Numbered from the stretch's first letter, positions 9,264 to 17,081 are shown. The stretch is DNA of 47,693 nt from Candidatus Fimenecus excrementavium (GCA_018712805.1 DVGI01000011.1:1-47693), one strand, 5' to 3'. Notes: generated from the sequence alone by a model not told the origin. A program made the numbers and translations.

Positions 9264-10313
9264 TCAGCCCTCATAGAACCCGCTTTCGGGTTTGATGTCA
9301 ATTTTCCAGCCGGTCAGCCGCGCGGCAAGGCGGGCGTTCTGACCCTTGTTGCCGATGGCGAGCGACAGCTGGTTGTCGGGAACGGTAACCTGGCAGGATT
9401 TCGCCTGTTCGTCCACGATTTCCACTTTCAGCACACGGGCGGGTGCGAGCGCCGCCGCGATGAATTCTTCGGGTTTGTCGCTGTAAACGACGATGTCAAT
9501 TTTTTCACCGCCGAGCACTTCGACAATTTTATTGACACGCGCGCCGCGCGGACCGATGCAGGCGCCGACCGCGTCAACGTCCGGGTCTTTGCTGTGCACA
9601 GCGATTTTGGTTCTTGCGCCGGCTTCACGGGAAACCGCCTCAATGGTGACGGTGCCGTCGTAAATTTCAGGCACTTCGGTTTCAAACAGGCGTTTGACAA
9701 GACCGGGATGCGTGCGGGAAATCATCGCTTTCGGCCCTTTTTCCGTATCGCGCACGTCCACAATAAAGACTTTAATCAGTTCGCCTTCGGTGTATTCTTC
9801 GCCGGGCACCTGTTCGCCCTTCGGCAAAATCGCTTCAGCCTTGCCGATTTCCAGCGTCGCGTTGCCGGTCACCGGGTCAATCCGCTCAACTTTCGCGGTC
9901 ACCAGTTCCTGCTGTTTGGACTGGAATTCCATCATAATCTGACCGCGCTCTGCGTCGCGAATGCCCTGGCGGATAACATGCTTTGCGGTTTGGGCGGCAA
10001 TTCTGCCGAAATCTTTGGTCTCGAGAGAAATCAGGATTTCATCGCCCACCGCGGCGTCTTTTTTATACTGCGCGGCGTCTTCCGCGGAAATCTCGCAATC
10101 GGGGTCTTCCACGGTTTCGACCACGGTTTTATGCAGATAGACTTTCATTTCTTCTGTTTCCGGATGGATTTCACAGGAGATAACGTCTTTCCCGTTATAA
10201 TCTTTTTTTACGGCAACCACAATCGCCGCCCGGATTTTTTCATAAAGGTATTCCGCCGGAATACCTTTTTCTTTTTCCAGTTCTCTGACAGCTTCGAAAA
10301 AATCTTTGTTCAT
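9264..10313 (-). CDS. nusA: Transcription termination/antitermination factor NusA
   Basis: The 349-aa product has the N-terminal RNAP-binding domain (MNKDFFEAVRELEKEKGI), an S1 domain with AAQTAKHVIRQGIRDAER at its entry, and two KH domains (CIGPRGARVNKI and LAIGNKGQNARLAARLTGW). It lacks the C-terminal acidic repeats of proteobacterial NusA, as is normal for Firmicutes. The ATG at 10313 is taken because GGAGG lies about 11 bp before it; the longer frame to 10337 has no such site. It starts 4 bp after rimP ends, so the two are coupled. Confidence 0.96.
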   Translation of the reverse strand: MNKDFFEAVRELEKEKGIPAEYLYEKIRAAIVVAVKKDYNGKDVISCEIHPETEEMKVYLHKTVVETVEDPDCEISAEDAAQYKKDAAVGDEILISLETKDFGRIAAQTAKHVIRQGIRDAERGQIMMEFQSKQQELVTAKVERIDPVTGNATLEIGKAEAILPKGEQVPGEEYTEGELIKVFIVDVRDTEKGPKAMISRTHPGLVKRLFETEVPEIYDGTVTIEAVSREAGARTKIAVHSKDPDVDAVGACIGPRGARVNKIVEVLGGEKIDIVVYSDKPEEFIAAALAPARVLKVEIVDEQAKSCQVTVPDNQLSLAIGNKGQNARLAARLTGWKIDIKPESGFYEG

Positions 10314-10317
10314 TTTT

Positions 10318-10797
10318 TTAAAAACCTCCAAAATCATCGAGCTTTACCCACGATGTTTCTTTTTTGTCAAACGAAAGCGTTGTCCCGTCCGGGCAGGACA
10401 CGGTCACAAGCCCGTTGTCATACGCTTCCAAAGTGCCCTTATATTCGCGGCGGCCGTCTTTCGCGCGGATAAACCGCACCATCACGGGCGCGCCGATATT
10501 GGTTGTGAAATGGAAATCGCGCGTCAGTTCGCGTTCAATCCCGGGGGACTGGACCTGCAAACTGTAACTTTGGTCAATCGGGTCCGCTTCGTCGAGCGGT
10601 TCGTCGAGCGCCTGACTCATAGCCACGCAATCTTCAATCCCGACGGCTTCCTCTTCCTTATCAATTATAATACGCAAATACCATTCGGTGCCTTCCTTTA
10701 AAAAACGCACGTCCCAAAGGATAAGCCCCAAGCGTTTTGCAATCGGTTCGGCAATGTCCCAGACGACCGAAACCGTATTTTTCTTTTTTTCCGCCAT
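10318..10797 (-). CDS. rimP: Ribosome maturation factor RimP
   Basis: The 159-aa protein needed for 30S maturation is recognisable from WDVRFLKEGTEWYLRIIID in the N-terminal domain, the central VQSPGIERELTRDFHF signature, and a C-terminal SH3-like barrel (YKGTLEAYDNGLVTV). The ATG at 10797 follows TAGGAG; the upstream in-frame extension would include the leader hairpin. It is the first large gene of the rimP-nusA-infB operon, behind a strong promoter at 10868-10896. Confidence 0.95.
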   Translation of the reverse strand: MAEKKKNTVSVVWDIAEPIAKRLGLILWDVRFLKEGTEWYLRIIIDKEEEAVGIEDCVAMSQALDEPLDEADPIDQSYSLQVQSPGIERELTRDFHFTTNIGAPVMVRFIRAKDGRREYKGTLEAYDNGLVTVSCPDGTTLSFDKKETSWVKLDDFGGF

Positions 10798-10817
10798 AAA
10801 CGCTCCTACAAAACGAA

Positions 10818-10839
10818 GAGAGCGGGTTGCCCCACTCTC
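10818..10839 (-). promoter_or_regulatory. Leader hairpin upstream of rimP
   Basis: A 9-bp stem (GAGAGTGGG / CCCGCTCTC, one G-U pair) with a GCAA tetraloop lies in the rimP leader on the minus strand, about 20 nt before the ATG. GNRA-capped GAGAGTGGG hairpins resemble ones I recall before clostridial rimP genes, possibly autoregulatory. No U-tract follows, so it is not a simple terminator. Confidence 0.55.
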
Positions 10840-10867
10840 CAACTAAAACCTATATTCGTACGATAGC

Positions 10868-10896
10868 ATGATAGCACAGCTCGCCGTGTTTTGCAA
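10868..10896 (-). promoter_or_regulatory. Promoter of the rimP operon
   Basis: TTGCAA (10896-10891) and TATCAT (10873-10868) are separated by exactly 17 bp on the minus strand. They lie between the 62-aa ORF and the rimP leader hairpin. This is probably the main sigma-A promoter for the rimP-ribF genes. Confidence 0.75.
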
Positions 10897-10925
10897 GCCT
10901 TTTTTTGGAAACGGCGCCGTGTGCT

Positions 10926-11114
10926 TTATAAATCATCCGCATCCTGCACCGGATTTTCGGTGTTGTCGGTCGGATTGCCGCGATAACTGCCGAGCACGTC
11001 GGCATTGGTTGTGTCGTTGTCAAACCCGTTCCAGATGTCGGCGATTTCGTCGGTCACTTCGCTGATTTTTTCAATCGCTTTTTGAGACGGTTTTTTCTTG
11101 TTTTTCCGTTCCAC
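10926..11114 (-). CDS. Small uncharacterised hydrophilic protein upstream of rimP
   Basis: The 62-aa product starts at a GTG at 11114, 8 bp behind AAGGAGG. The start is basic (ERKNKKKPSQKA), followed by a short helix (IEKISEVTDEIADIW) and an acidic, Asn/Asp/Pro-rich tail ending PVQDADDL. There is no signal peptide or membrane segment. The tail resembles one I recall from small unannotated clostridial proteins, but I cannot name a family. It is codirectional with rimP, 128 bp upstream, and no clear terminator separates them, so read-through into the ribosome-maturation operon is possible. Function unknown. Confidence 0.6.
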   Translation of the reverse strand: MERKNKKKPSQKAIEKISEVTDEIADIWNGFDNDTTNADVLGSYRGNPTDNTENPVQDADDL

Positions 11115-11211
11115 GGCACACACCTCCTTTCTGTCAGGTTCGCTTTTAGTGTGCCACGCCGTATGCGGGAAATTCATTCCGAAAAATTCTTTCAAAAAAA
11201 CAGATTTTTGG

Positions 11212-11240
11212 TTGACTTTTACAATCCGTATTGCTATAAT
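11212..11240 (+). promoter_or_regulatory. Promoter of the 228-aa surface protein gene
   Basis: TTGACT (11212-11217) and a perfect TATAAT (11235-11240) are separated by 17 bp, about 60 bp before the ATG at 11299. This is a near-consensus promoter, so the gene is probably well expressed. Confidence 0.8.
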
Positions 11241-11298
11241 ACGATTGTATATTTGACGACATACGCCTATATTGTCAAAGGAAAGGAACATAATAGCC

Positions 11299-11985
11299 AT
11301 GAAAAAGTTTTTTGCCGCTGCAGTGGCACTGATTATGCTGTTTGCGCTTTGCGTTCCCGCTTTTGCCGGAACCGCGATTGACGCGCTGACAGATGCAAAT
11401 GCAAAAGAAATCGCAACTGCTGTTGCTCAGCAGTTAGACCAAAGCGCTACGGCGAACTTCTCGCAGCAGAATTATCGTGATCAGTTTGTGGACGCTGCCG
11501 CAGCAGCCATCACCGCCGCAAACTATGATACCGCTGAAAAACGCAACGCCGCCATTGACAACGCGGTTGCCGCTTTGCAGGCGGATTACCCGGACAGACA
11601 GCTGACCGAGGAAAACGCACAGCTGTTCAAAGACGCACTTCTTCCGAAGATTGAAAAAGCATATGAAGAGTCCCAACTCGGCATTAAGCCTTTCGACCCG
11701 AGCGAAGTGGTGGAAAATGTGGCCGACGGTTTCTCGGACGGCGACTTGGACGCATTGTTTGACACCATGCGCAACACCATCAATGATTTGAGTGACAGAC
11801 TGACCGGCGCGTTTAACACCGTTACCGGCGGCAGCTCTTCTTCCGGCGACAGCGGCAGTTCTTCTACCGACCAGCCTGAATTCGGCGGCAGCGACGCAAC
11901 CGGCGATACCGCAATCTTTGCAGTTATCGGCGTGGCGGCAGTTGCAGGCGCAGCGCTTGTTCTGACCAGAAAGAAAGCGAAATAA
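11299..11985 (+). CDS. Secreted cell-surface protein with C-terminal membrane anchor
   Basis: The 228-aa product has a clear signal peptide (MKKFF, hydrophobic core, AFA cleavage site near residue 23). An Ala/Asp/Gln-rich, mostly helical extracellular region runs to about 175. A Ser/Gly-rich spacer follows (GGSSSSGDSGSSS), then a hydrophobic helix (about 200-222) and a terminal RKKAK. The last 35 residues have the layout of a sortase sorting signal: a short TGD-containing motif (SDATGDT), hydrophobic helix, positive tail. The usual Leu/Asn-Pro is absent, so sortase anchoring is uncertain and simple membrane anchoring is possible. The ATG at 11299 is chosen because the signal peptide begins there; a purine-rich AAAGGAA lies upstream. 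It is monocistronic, between a strong promoter and a terminator. No family is recognised. Confidence 0.75.
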   Translation: MKKFFAAAVALIMLFALCVPAFAGTAIDALTDANAKEIATAVAQQLDQSATANFSQQNYRDQFVDAAAAAITAANYDTAEKRNAAIDNAVAALQADYPDRQLTEENAQLFKDALLPKIEKAYEESQLGIKPFDPSEVVENVADGFSDGDLDALFDTMRNTINDLSDRLTGAFNTVTGGSSSSGDSGSSSTDQPEFGGSDATGDTAIFAVIGVAAVAGAALVLTRKKAK

Positions 11986-12002
11986 ATATAGGCGATTTTA
12001 AA

Positions 12003-12037
12003 GCCTTGTGCTGTAATTAGCACAAGGCTTATTTTTT
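12003..12037 (+). terminator. Rho-independent terminator of the surface protein gene
   Basis: A 10-11-bp inverted repeat (GCCTTGTGCT / AGCACAAGGC) with a short loop is followed by TTATTTTTTG, 18 bp past the stop codon. Confidence 0.9.
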
Positions 12038-12107
12038 GTCTGTTTTTTCAAGCAGGCTTTTTTAAACAGAGAAACACAGTGGCGGGTTGTCAGGTACCCC
12101 CCAGTCT

Positions 12108-12308
12108 TCAAAAGAAAATCGGCTCGACCGACCGCAAAGCTATCTTGCGATTTACACAGTAAGTTTTGAAGCAGGACTGTATTTGTTCGTTCTCAACCGC
12201 TATAATCGCTTGTCGGCGCACGTCCAAGGCATTCGCCAAATCCTCCCTGCGCCTGTTTGCCGCTTTGCGCAGTTGCTTTACAAGTCGTCTTTTTTCCTTG
12301 AATGCCAT
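12108..12308 (-). pseudogene. Probable remnant of an XRE-type HTH regulator
   Basis: The 66-residue open frame contains a region like a Cro/C1 helix-turn-helix: LRKAANRRREDLANALDV, then RRQAIIAVENEQ. This parallels the common LRKERGLSQEELADALGVSRQTISAIENGK pattern, quoted from family memory in shortened form. The C-terminal part no longer fits, although PIFF at the end recalls the usual terminal DIFF. The ATG at 12308 lies directly in the U-tract of the mgtC terminator and has no ribosome-binding site. I therefore read it as a decayed gene rather than an expressed one; a divergent functional small regulator cannot be excluded. Apart from this remnant and the two flanking terminators I see nothing else in the roughly 340 bp between neighbouring genes. 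Confidence 0.5.
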
Positions 12309-12309
12309 A

Positions 12310-12345
12310 ACAAAAAGCCCCGGGTAACATTTCTGTTGCCCGGGG
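12310..12345 (-). terminator. Rho-independent terminator after the mgtC-like gene
   Basis: A 12-bp stem (CCCCGGGCAACA / TGTTACCCGGGG on the minus strand, one G-U) with a 4-nt loop is followed by CTTTTTGT. It starts 23 bp past the mgtC-like stop codon. Confidence 0.9.
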
Positions 12346-12368
12346 TACTTGTATTTTAGTTGGAAGAT

Positions 12369-13091
12369 TTAGTCCACATAAACGTCCACGACGTTTTCGT
12401 CGTTTTGCAAAGTGGAAACAATCAGGTTGGTTGCCTCATCGGTTTTCGGGAAAATGATGGCTTTAATTGTCGAGGTATCTTTTTTCTTGCGAAGCTTAGA
12501 GTCGCCCTCATAGAGGATTTCCATAGAATGGACGACCGTGCCGGTGCGCTTGATAATCTTGGAAATTTTCGGCACCTGTTCGGCGAGGTCTTTTACTTCC
12601 ACATAAAGCGCTTTCCCCGCTTTGCCGCGGACAATCACTTTTTTCAGCGAATTCAGCGTGAGATAAATGACCAACGTCGCGACAACCGCGCCCACGATAA
12701 AGCCCGCGCCGACCGCGATACCGATACAGGAGACTGCCCAAAGGCTCGCCGCCGTCGTAAGCCCTTTGACCGAAAAGCCTTCGCGCAAAATCGTGCCCGC
12801 GCCGAGAAAGCCGATACCGGAAACGACCTGGCCGCTCATACGGGTGATATCCACGTTCATTATGCCCTCATATTTATCGGCTACATAAACGCTTGTGAGC
12901 ATCACGAGCGCAGAACCGATTGCCACCAAAATATGGGTACGGAAGCCTGCGGGCCGGTGGGAATGTTCACGCTCATAGCCGATGATACCGCTTAAAAGCG
13001 CCGCGAGGCCCAACTTCCAAATTGAATCCAAAATAAACCTGACTTCTGTTATGTTCCACAACCACAAGGCGGTTTCTTTCAGCCATTCCAT
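12369..13091 (-). CDS. MgtC/SapB-family membrane protein
   Basis: The 240-aa product has an N-terminal hydrophobic domain with four or five membrane helices and the family signature GIIGYEREHSHRPAGFRTH, followed by GSALVMLTSVY and GAGTILREGFSVKGLTTAASLW. A cytoplasmic C-terminal domain of about 85 residues follows (KVIVRGKAGKALYVEVKDL onward), perhaps ACT-like. MgtC proteins are linked to Mg2+ limitation and ATP synthase modulation in pathogens; most relatives are uncharacterised. The ATG at 13091 is preferred over TTG 13100 because AAGGA then has usable spacing. It starts 15 bp after the pseudo-P-type ATPase gene, so the two are almost certainly cotranscribed. Confidence 0.9.
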   Translation of the reverse strand: MEWLKETALWLWNITEVRFILDSIWKLGLAALLSGIIGYEREHSHRPAGFRTHILVAIGSALVMLTSVYVADKYEGIMNVDITRMSGQVVSGIGFLGAGTILREGFSVKGLTTAASLWAVSCIGIAVGAGFIVGAVVATLVIYLTLNSLKKVIVRGKAGKALYVEVKDLAEQVPKISKIIKRTGTVVHSMEILYEGDSKLRKKKDTSTIKAIIFPKTDEATNLIVSTLQNDENVVDVYVD

Positions 13092-13106
13092 AGTCAACAA
13101 CCATCC

Positions 13107-16100
13107 TTAAATCTTCTTGATTTTGGGCAGAAGCATCATAATCGCCATCCAGACGAGTTCAAACACCACAACTTCCAATGTACCGGCTTGCGCAAGTCCC
13201 GAGAAAAAGCTCAACACCGCAAGCAGCAGCACGTTAAGACCGACGCCGATATAAGAAAGGATTTCCGTCAGGCGGAATTTTTCATCTAAGATAAACGCAC
13301 CAAGCATTGCGCGCAAACCGCTTTCGGTTCGACCGTCATGGATAATCCCGCAAGGCTCGTCTTTCGGCGGCTGCTTTACAAGGTCGCGGAACAGGTCGCC
13401 CGCCACGGGATTGATAATTTTCACCAAATTGTGCGGCAGATGGAAAATCTGCTCGACAAGCCCTTCGGTAATATTGGGGTCGGAGGTGCGCACCAAAATG
13501 CTGATGCCGTATTTTTCCAACCGGCAAAGGTAGTCAGCCGTTTGCGCAGCCGCCGCGTAGGAGACCACAAACAGCGCTGCCGTCTTGCCTTCGACGGCGA
13601 GATAAAGCACCTCGCAGCCGTCTTTTTTAAATATCCGCTCTTCTTCGCGGGAAGGTGCGTCGACGTTGTGCTTCACAAGCAATTCGCGGCTGCCCACCAA
13701 CACGCGCTGGTTATAAATCCAGCCCGAACAGCCGAGCCGTTCTTCATAAGCCAAAGACTCGACCTGCGGCAAAATATCCCGCCGGGACTGAATCACGCCG
13801 TCAAACAGCGACGAAAGCGTGCCGCCGGACTGAATGACCATAGCCGCCGTATATAAAAGCGCTTCGTCCACACGCATTTTGTGGTAAAGCTTCATGCCGC
13901 AAAGCCGGCAGTCGGAAACCTGAAACAAATCCGCCGCGTCAATCACAATCGCATTAGCGGAAAGCGTGTCAAACGCCGCGTCATAACCGGAAATCATGGC
14001 GCCTTGTGCACGCAGCCCTTTGTTGACGCCGGAAAAGCCCGACGCAGAGCTCAAAAGTGCCGCCGACGGCATTCCCGCGAGGACAACCGCCGTCATGGCG
14101 GAAATACCGATGTAAACCGATTGAGTAACAAAGCCTGTCACCGCGCCGATGCCCCCGGCGGCGATGAGCACAGCCGGAATTGCGCGGGCGTAAATTTCAT
14201 TAGCGGGGTCGCTCTTCTTGGTAATTTCGACAAAGTGAGAAGGCAGTTTTACAGGCTTGCTGTAACGAATATCCGGGTCGCCGAGCAACAACCCGCGCCC
14301 GATTTCAAACGCCACTTCCTCGTCTTCGATTTTCCCGATGCTGTGGAAACGGTTATAGTGTTGCGCCAGCAAATGGAAATCGGCGATATCCGCCTTTTGC
14401 TTATTGGCGCGGCCGGAATAATACATGGCAAAACTCAAAAGTCCCACCGCGCTGTAAAGCGGCACTTCCAACGCCTGCTGCGAAAAGGCAAAGGAAACGC
14501 CGGTTTGTAAAAGAGCAAAAATCAAAACACACAAAAGTCCGGTTTCCGCAGACACATATCGATTGAGAAGGCCGACAACCGCTGTTTTTAATGCTTTCAA
14601 ACTCATCAAGCCCGCCGCCAACAAAAAGAGCAAGTTGACGGCAGCGTAAACACCGGCATTCCCGCCGACAAAATCAAAGCTTTCGGTCAAACGCACAAGG
14701 AAAGCGGAAAGCACTGACGCCACGGTTAAAATGGAAAGCACAACCGTGCGCACGCGGTAACCGCGCAGTTCCGCGCGGAAAATATCATAAACGCCTCTGG
14801 TATCTTTGGGGCCGAAAAACTCACGCAAAACGCGCACGGGCGGCATTTGGCGCACACGAGTCCGTTTGCGTCTGCCGCGTCGGCCGGCTTCTTCCTCTTC
14901 CGTTTCGTCGTCTTCAAACGCTTCTTCGAGCTCGTCTTCTTCGGCTTCATCGGGGAGGTCAAGACGCACCCGCGTTTTTTCGTCGGCAATCGGTGTTTCT
15001 TCTGCCTCTTTCTCATCTTCCGAAGAAACATCTTCATCTGTTTCTTCTTCCGCCGCATTGAGGCCTGGGAACAGACGAAACCGCTTCGCTTTTTCCCGGC
15101 GGCGTTCAAACAAATCCATTTCGGCTTCCTGCTCGTCGATTTGTTCGACCGGCTCTTCTTCGCCGAAGCCCTCGAACATAACCTGGTCGTCGGGGGTGGC
15201 TTCAGCCGCTTCGTCCACCGGGTGTTCAAACGCATGGCTTTTTAAAGAGCCCTCCTGCACCTGGACTTTGGTCTGTTCCTGTTCTTCCTTGAGCACATCT
15301 TCCGGTGTAATCAGCTTCGGAATTGCCTGTAAGCCGTCTTCGCCGGTCGCCTCTTGCGCGTCTTTGCGCACAATCACGCCGGGCTTTTCAATGGTTTTCG
15401 GCGGGAGCTGTTCCAGAAGCTTTTTGTGCTCCATGGTTTTTTCCAGTTTTTGTTCAGGACGGTTTAAGAACCGTTCCCGATAGCGGTCGCGTTCCATTGC
15501 CGGTTTTTTCGGCGCTTCGGCGCCGGTCCGAATCACTTTTTGCCCGATATGATGTTCAATATCCGGATTATGTACCGCGCGGGACTGCACTTCGTTAAAT
15601 ACACGGGTTTTTTCCAGGGAAATCTGCCCCGGCAAGGGATTGGCTTCTTCCGGCGCTTCTTCTGCCGGCGGTTCTTCCTCCTCGTCCTGCACGGTGACAC
15701 CGGACAGCAGCGGTTCGGGAGATAGCTCCGCTTCTTCAATTTCTTTTTTCTCTTCTGCCGGTGCCGCACTTTCCGTTTTCACTTCCGGCTGTTCTTTCTG
15801 TTCCGCTTCCATCGCGCGCAAATGCTCTAACACCCGCGCCGCATGTTTTACCGAGTCGGAAAGGACCGGGGCGGCTTCTTCGGTAGTGGATTCCTGTTTT
15901 GTCTCCGCGGCAGCCGATTGCGTTTCGGCGGGCGCGTTAAATTCCGCCTTCTTTTCGGGAACAACGAATTCCTCTTTTTTCGGTTCTTCTTTTTCCTTCT
16001 GCGCCGGGGTCGCCACGTTTTCAGGCTCGTCGTCAGCCAACAGTGCGTCCACGTCCGCCAAAGACCAAAGTTTTAAAGGCTGTTTGCCCTCCATCTCCTT

Positions 16101-16157
16101 GACATCCGCCAAGATTTTTTCCACCGAAAGGCCGGAAAAAATATCTTTTTGCTCCAT
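13107..16157 (-). CDS. Large membrane protein: P-type ATPase-like pseudoenzyme with acidic N-terminal extension
   Basis: The 1016-aa product has three parts. Residues 1 to about 430 are Glu/Ala/Pro/Lys-rich and probably disordered, ending in a basic patch (RRGRRKRTRVR). Four hydrophobic segments lie between about 470 and 580 and two more between 655 and 705. The remainder is cytoplasmic with two terminal membrane helices. The middle and C-terminus follow a P-type ATPase: PAVLIAAGG, AGMPSAALLSSAS (where CPCALGLATP would be), NKGLRAQGAMISG, then VIDAADLF where DKTGTLT is expected, VLVGSRELL, ILVRTSDPNIT (for TGDN), and IHDGRTESG (for GDGINDAP). The actuator loop is only about 70 residues without TGE. 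Phosphorylation-site residues are lost, so active transport is unlikely; a regulatory or scaffolding role is inferred. The ATG at 16157 follows GAGGTG. It sits between rlmB (9 bp) and the mgtC-like gene (15 bp). Confidence 0.75.
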   Translation of the reverse strand: MEQKDIFSGLSVEKILADVKEMEGKQPLKLWSLADVDALLADDEPENVATPAQKEKEEPKKEEFVVPEKKAEFNAPAETQSAAAETKQESTTEEAAPVLSDSVKHAARVLEHLRAMEAEQKEQPEVKTESAAPAEEKKEIEEAELSPEPLLSGVTVQDEEEEPPAEEAPEEANPLPGQISLEKTRVFNEVQSRAVHNPDIEHHIGQKVIRTGAEAPKKPAMERDRYRERFLNRPEQKLEKTMEHKKLLEQLPPKTIEKPGVIVRKDAQEATGEDGLQAIPKLITPEDVLKEEQEQTKVQVQEGSLKSHAFEHPVDEAAEATPDDQVMFEGFGEEEPVEQIDEQEAEMDLFERRREKAKRFRLFPGLNAAEEETDEDVSSEDEKEAEETPIADEKTRVRLDLPDEAEEDELEEAFEDDETEEEEAGRRGRRKRTRVRQMPPVRVLREFFGPKDTRGVYDIFRAELRGYRVRTVVLSILTVASVLSAFLVRLTESFDFVGGNAGVYAAVNLLFLLAAGLMSLKALKTAVVGLLNRYVSAETGLLCVLIFALLQTGVSFAFSQQALEVPLYSAVGLLSFAMYYSGRANKQKADIADFHLLAQHYNRFHSIGKIEDEEVAFEIGRGLLLGDPDIRYSKPVKLPSHFVEITKKSDPANEIYARAIPAVLIAAGGIGAVTGFVTQSVYIGISAMTAVVLAGMPSAALLSSASGFSGVNKGLRAQGAMISGYDAAFDTLSANAIVIDAADLFQVSDCRLCGMKLYHKMRVDEALLYTAAMVIQSGGTLSSLFDGVIQSRRDILPQVESLAYEERLGCSGWIYNQRVLVGSRELLVKHNVDAPSREEERIFKKDGCEVLYLAVEGKTAALFVVSYAAAAQTADYLCRLEKYGISILVRTSDPNITEGLVEQIFHLPHNLVKIINPVAGDLFRDLVKQPPKDEPCGIIHDGRTESGLRAMLGAFILDEKFRLTEILSYIGVGLNVLLLAVLSFFSGLAQAGTLEVVVFELVWMAIMMLLPKIKKI

Positions 16158-16166
16158 GGTCACACC

Positions 16167-16925
16167 TCAATCCTGTAAATTCCGTTTGGACGCTGCTTCA
16201 TACATCAAAATGCCTGCCGCAACCGATGCGTTTAAGGAGTTGATTTTTCCTTTCATCGGTAAAGATACAATAAAATCGCATTTTTCGCGAACCAGTCTGC
16301 CGAGTCCCTTGCCCTCTGAGCCGATAACCAGCGCAACGCCGCCGGAAAAATCGGTTTGCTTATAATCGGTTCCGTCCATATCCGCGCCGTAAACCCAACA
16401 GCCGTTTGCTTTGAGTTCTTCGAGCGCCGCGGGCAAATTGGCGACCCGCGCCACGCGCATATATTCTAACGCGCCGGCGGAAGTTTTTGCTACGGTGTAA
16501 TTTAATGACGCGCTTCGGCGTTTCGGAATAATCACGCCGTGAACGCCCGCCGCCTCCGCAGTTCGAATCACCGCGCCGAGGTTATGCGGGTCTTCCAGTT
16601 CATCACAGACAACCACAAACGGCGGTTCCCCTTTTTCGCGTGCAAAATTCAGAATATCCTCCACGGTGGAATAGGTATGCGCCGCGACAAACGCCGCAAC
16701 GCCCTGATGATTCCCGCCCGCGCACATGGCGTCGAGCTTTTTGCGGTCCACCTCTTTGACGACGCCGCCTTTGTCCCGGCAAATCGCCGCAAGCCGCGTC
16801 AGCGCCGGATTCTTTTCCCCGCGCAGCAGAAAAACCGTGTCGATTTCTCTGCCGGACTGCAGCGCTTCCGCAACTGCATTTCGGCCAATAATCAAATCCT
16901 GTTTTTCCGGCTCGACATTTTTCAT
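16167..16925 (-). CDS. rlmB: SpoU/TrmH-family RNA 2'-O-methyltransferase (RlmB type)
   Basis: The 252-aa SPOUT methyltransferase has an N-terminal substrate-binding domain beginning with DLIIGRNAVAEAL and a C-terminal knotted SAM-binding domain. Visible are VVVCDELEDPHNLGAVIRTA (motif 1, including the key Asn and Arg), LVIGSEGKGLGRLVREKCD (motif 2), and SLNASVAAGILMYEA (motif 3). The family methylates G2251 of 23S rRNA or related positions; the exact nucleotide cannot be decided by eye. It has its own promoter at 16974-17002 and leads the transcript containing the pseudo-ATPase and mgtC-like genes. Confidence 0.9.
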   Translation of the reverse strand: MKNVEPEKQDLIIGRNAVAEALQSGREIDTVFLLRGEKNPALTRLAAICRDKGGVVKEVDRKKLDAMCAGGNHQGVAAFVAAHTYSTVEDILNFAREKGEPPFVVVCDELEDPHNLGAVIRTAEAAGVHGVIIPKRRSASLNYTVAKTSAGALEYMRVARVANLPAALEELKANGCWVYGADMDGTDYKQTDFSGGVALVIGSEGKGLGRLVREKCDFIVSLPMKGKINSLNASVAAGILMYEAASKRNLQD

Positions 16926-16973
16926 AAGCTCTCCCTGCTATGTAAAAAACGGTATAGGTATAGTTATTATAGA

Positions 16974-17002
16974 ATTATACCATATATTGTGTGCTTGTAC
17001 AA
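16974..17002 (-). promoter_or_regulatory. Promoter of the rlmB transcript
   Basis: TTGTAC (17002-16997) and TATAAT (16979-16974) are 17 bp apart on the minus strand, with a TGG just before the -10. They lie about 50 bp before the rlmB ATG. A second candidate -35, TTGACA, lies about 20 bp further upstream with TACAAG at 17 bp. Confidence 0.75.
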
Positions 17003-17044
17003 CATATTTTTTCTTTTGTCAATATTTGGCGTTTATGCGCCCGC

Positions 17045-17073
17045 TTGACAGAAAAAGCAGATTGGAGTATACT
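17045..17073 (+). promoter_or_regulatory. Promoter of the Fur-family regulator operon
   Basis: A perfect TTGACA (17045-17050) and TATACT (17068-17073) are separated by 17 bp. The expected transcription start falls within or just before the Fur-type operator at 17082-17096. Confidence 0.82.
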
Positions 17074-17081
17074 TGTAAAAC

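Noticed and set aside
13107-16157. Functional heavy-metal P-type ATPase
   Set aside because: The phosphorylation DKTGT, TGE and GDGxND motifs are all lost and there is no CPC; only the overall layout remains.
14806-16365. Ser-rich open frames on the plus strand
   Set aside because: They mirror GAA/GAG/GCG codons of the acidic N-terminus of the pseudo-P-type ATPase; poly-Ser is the expected antisense artefact.
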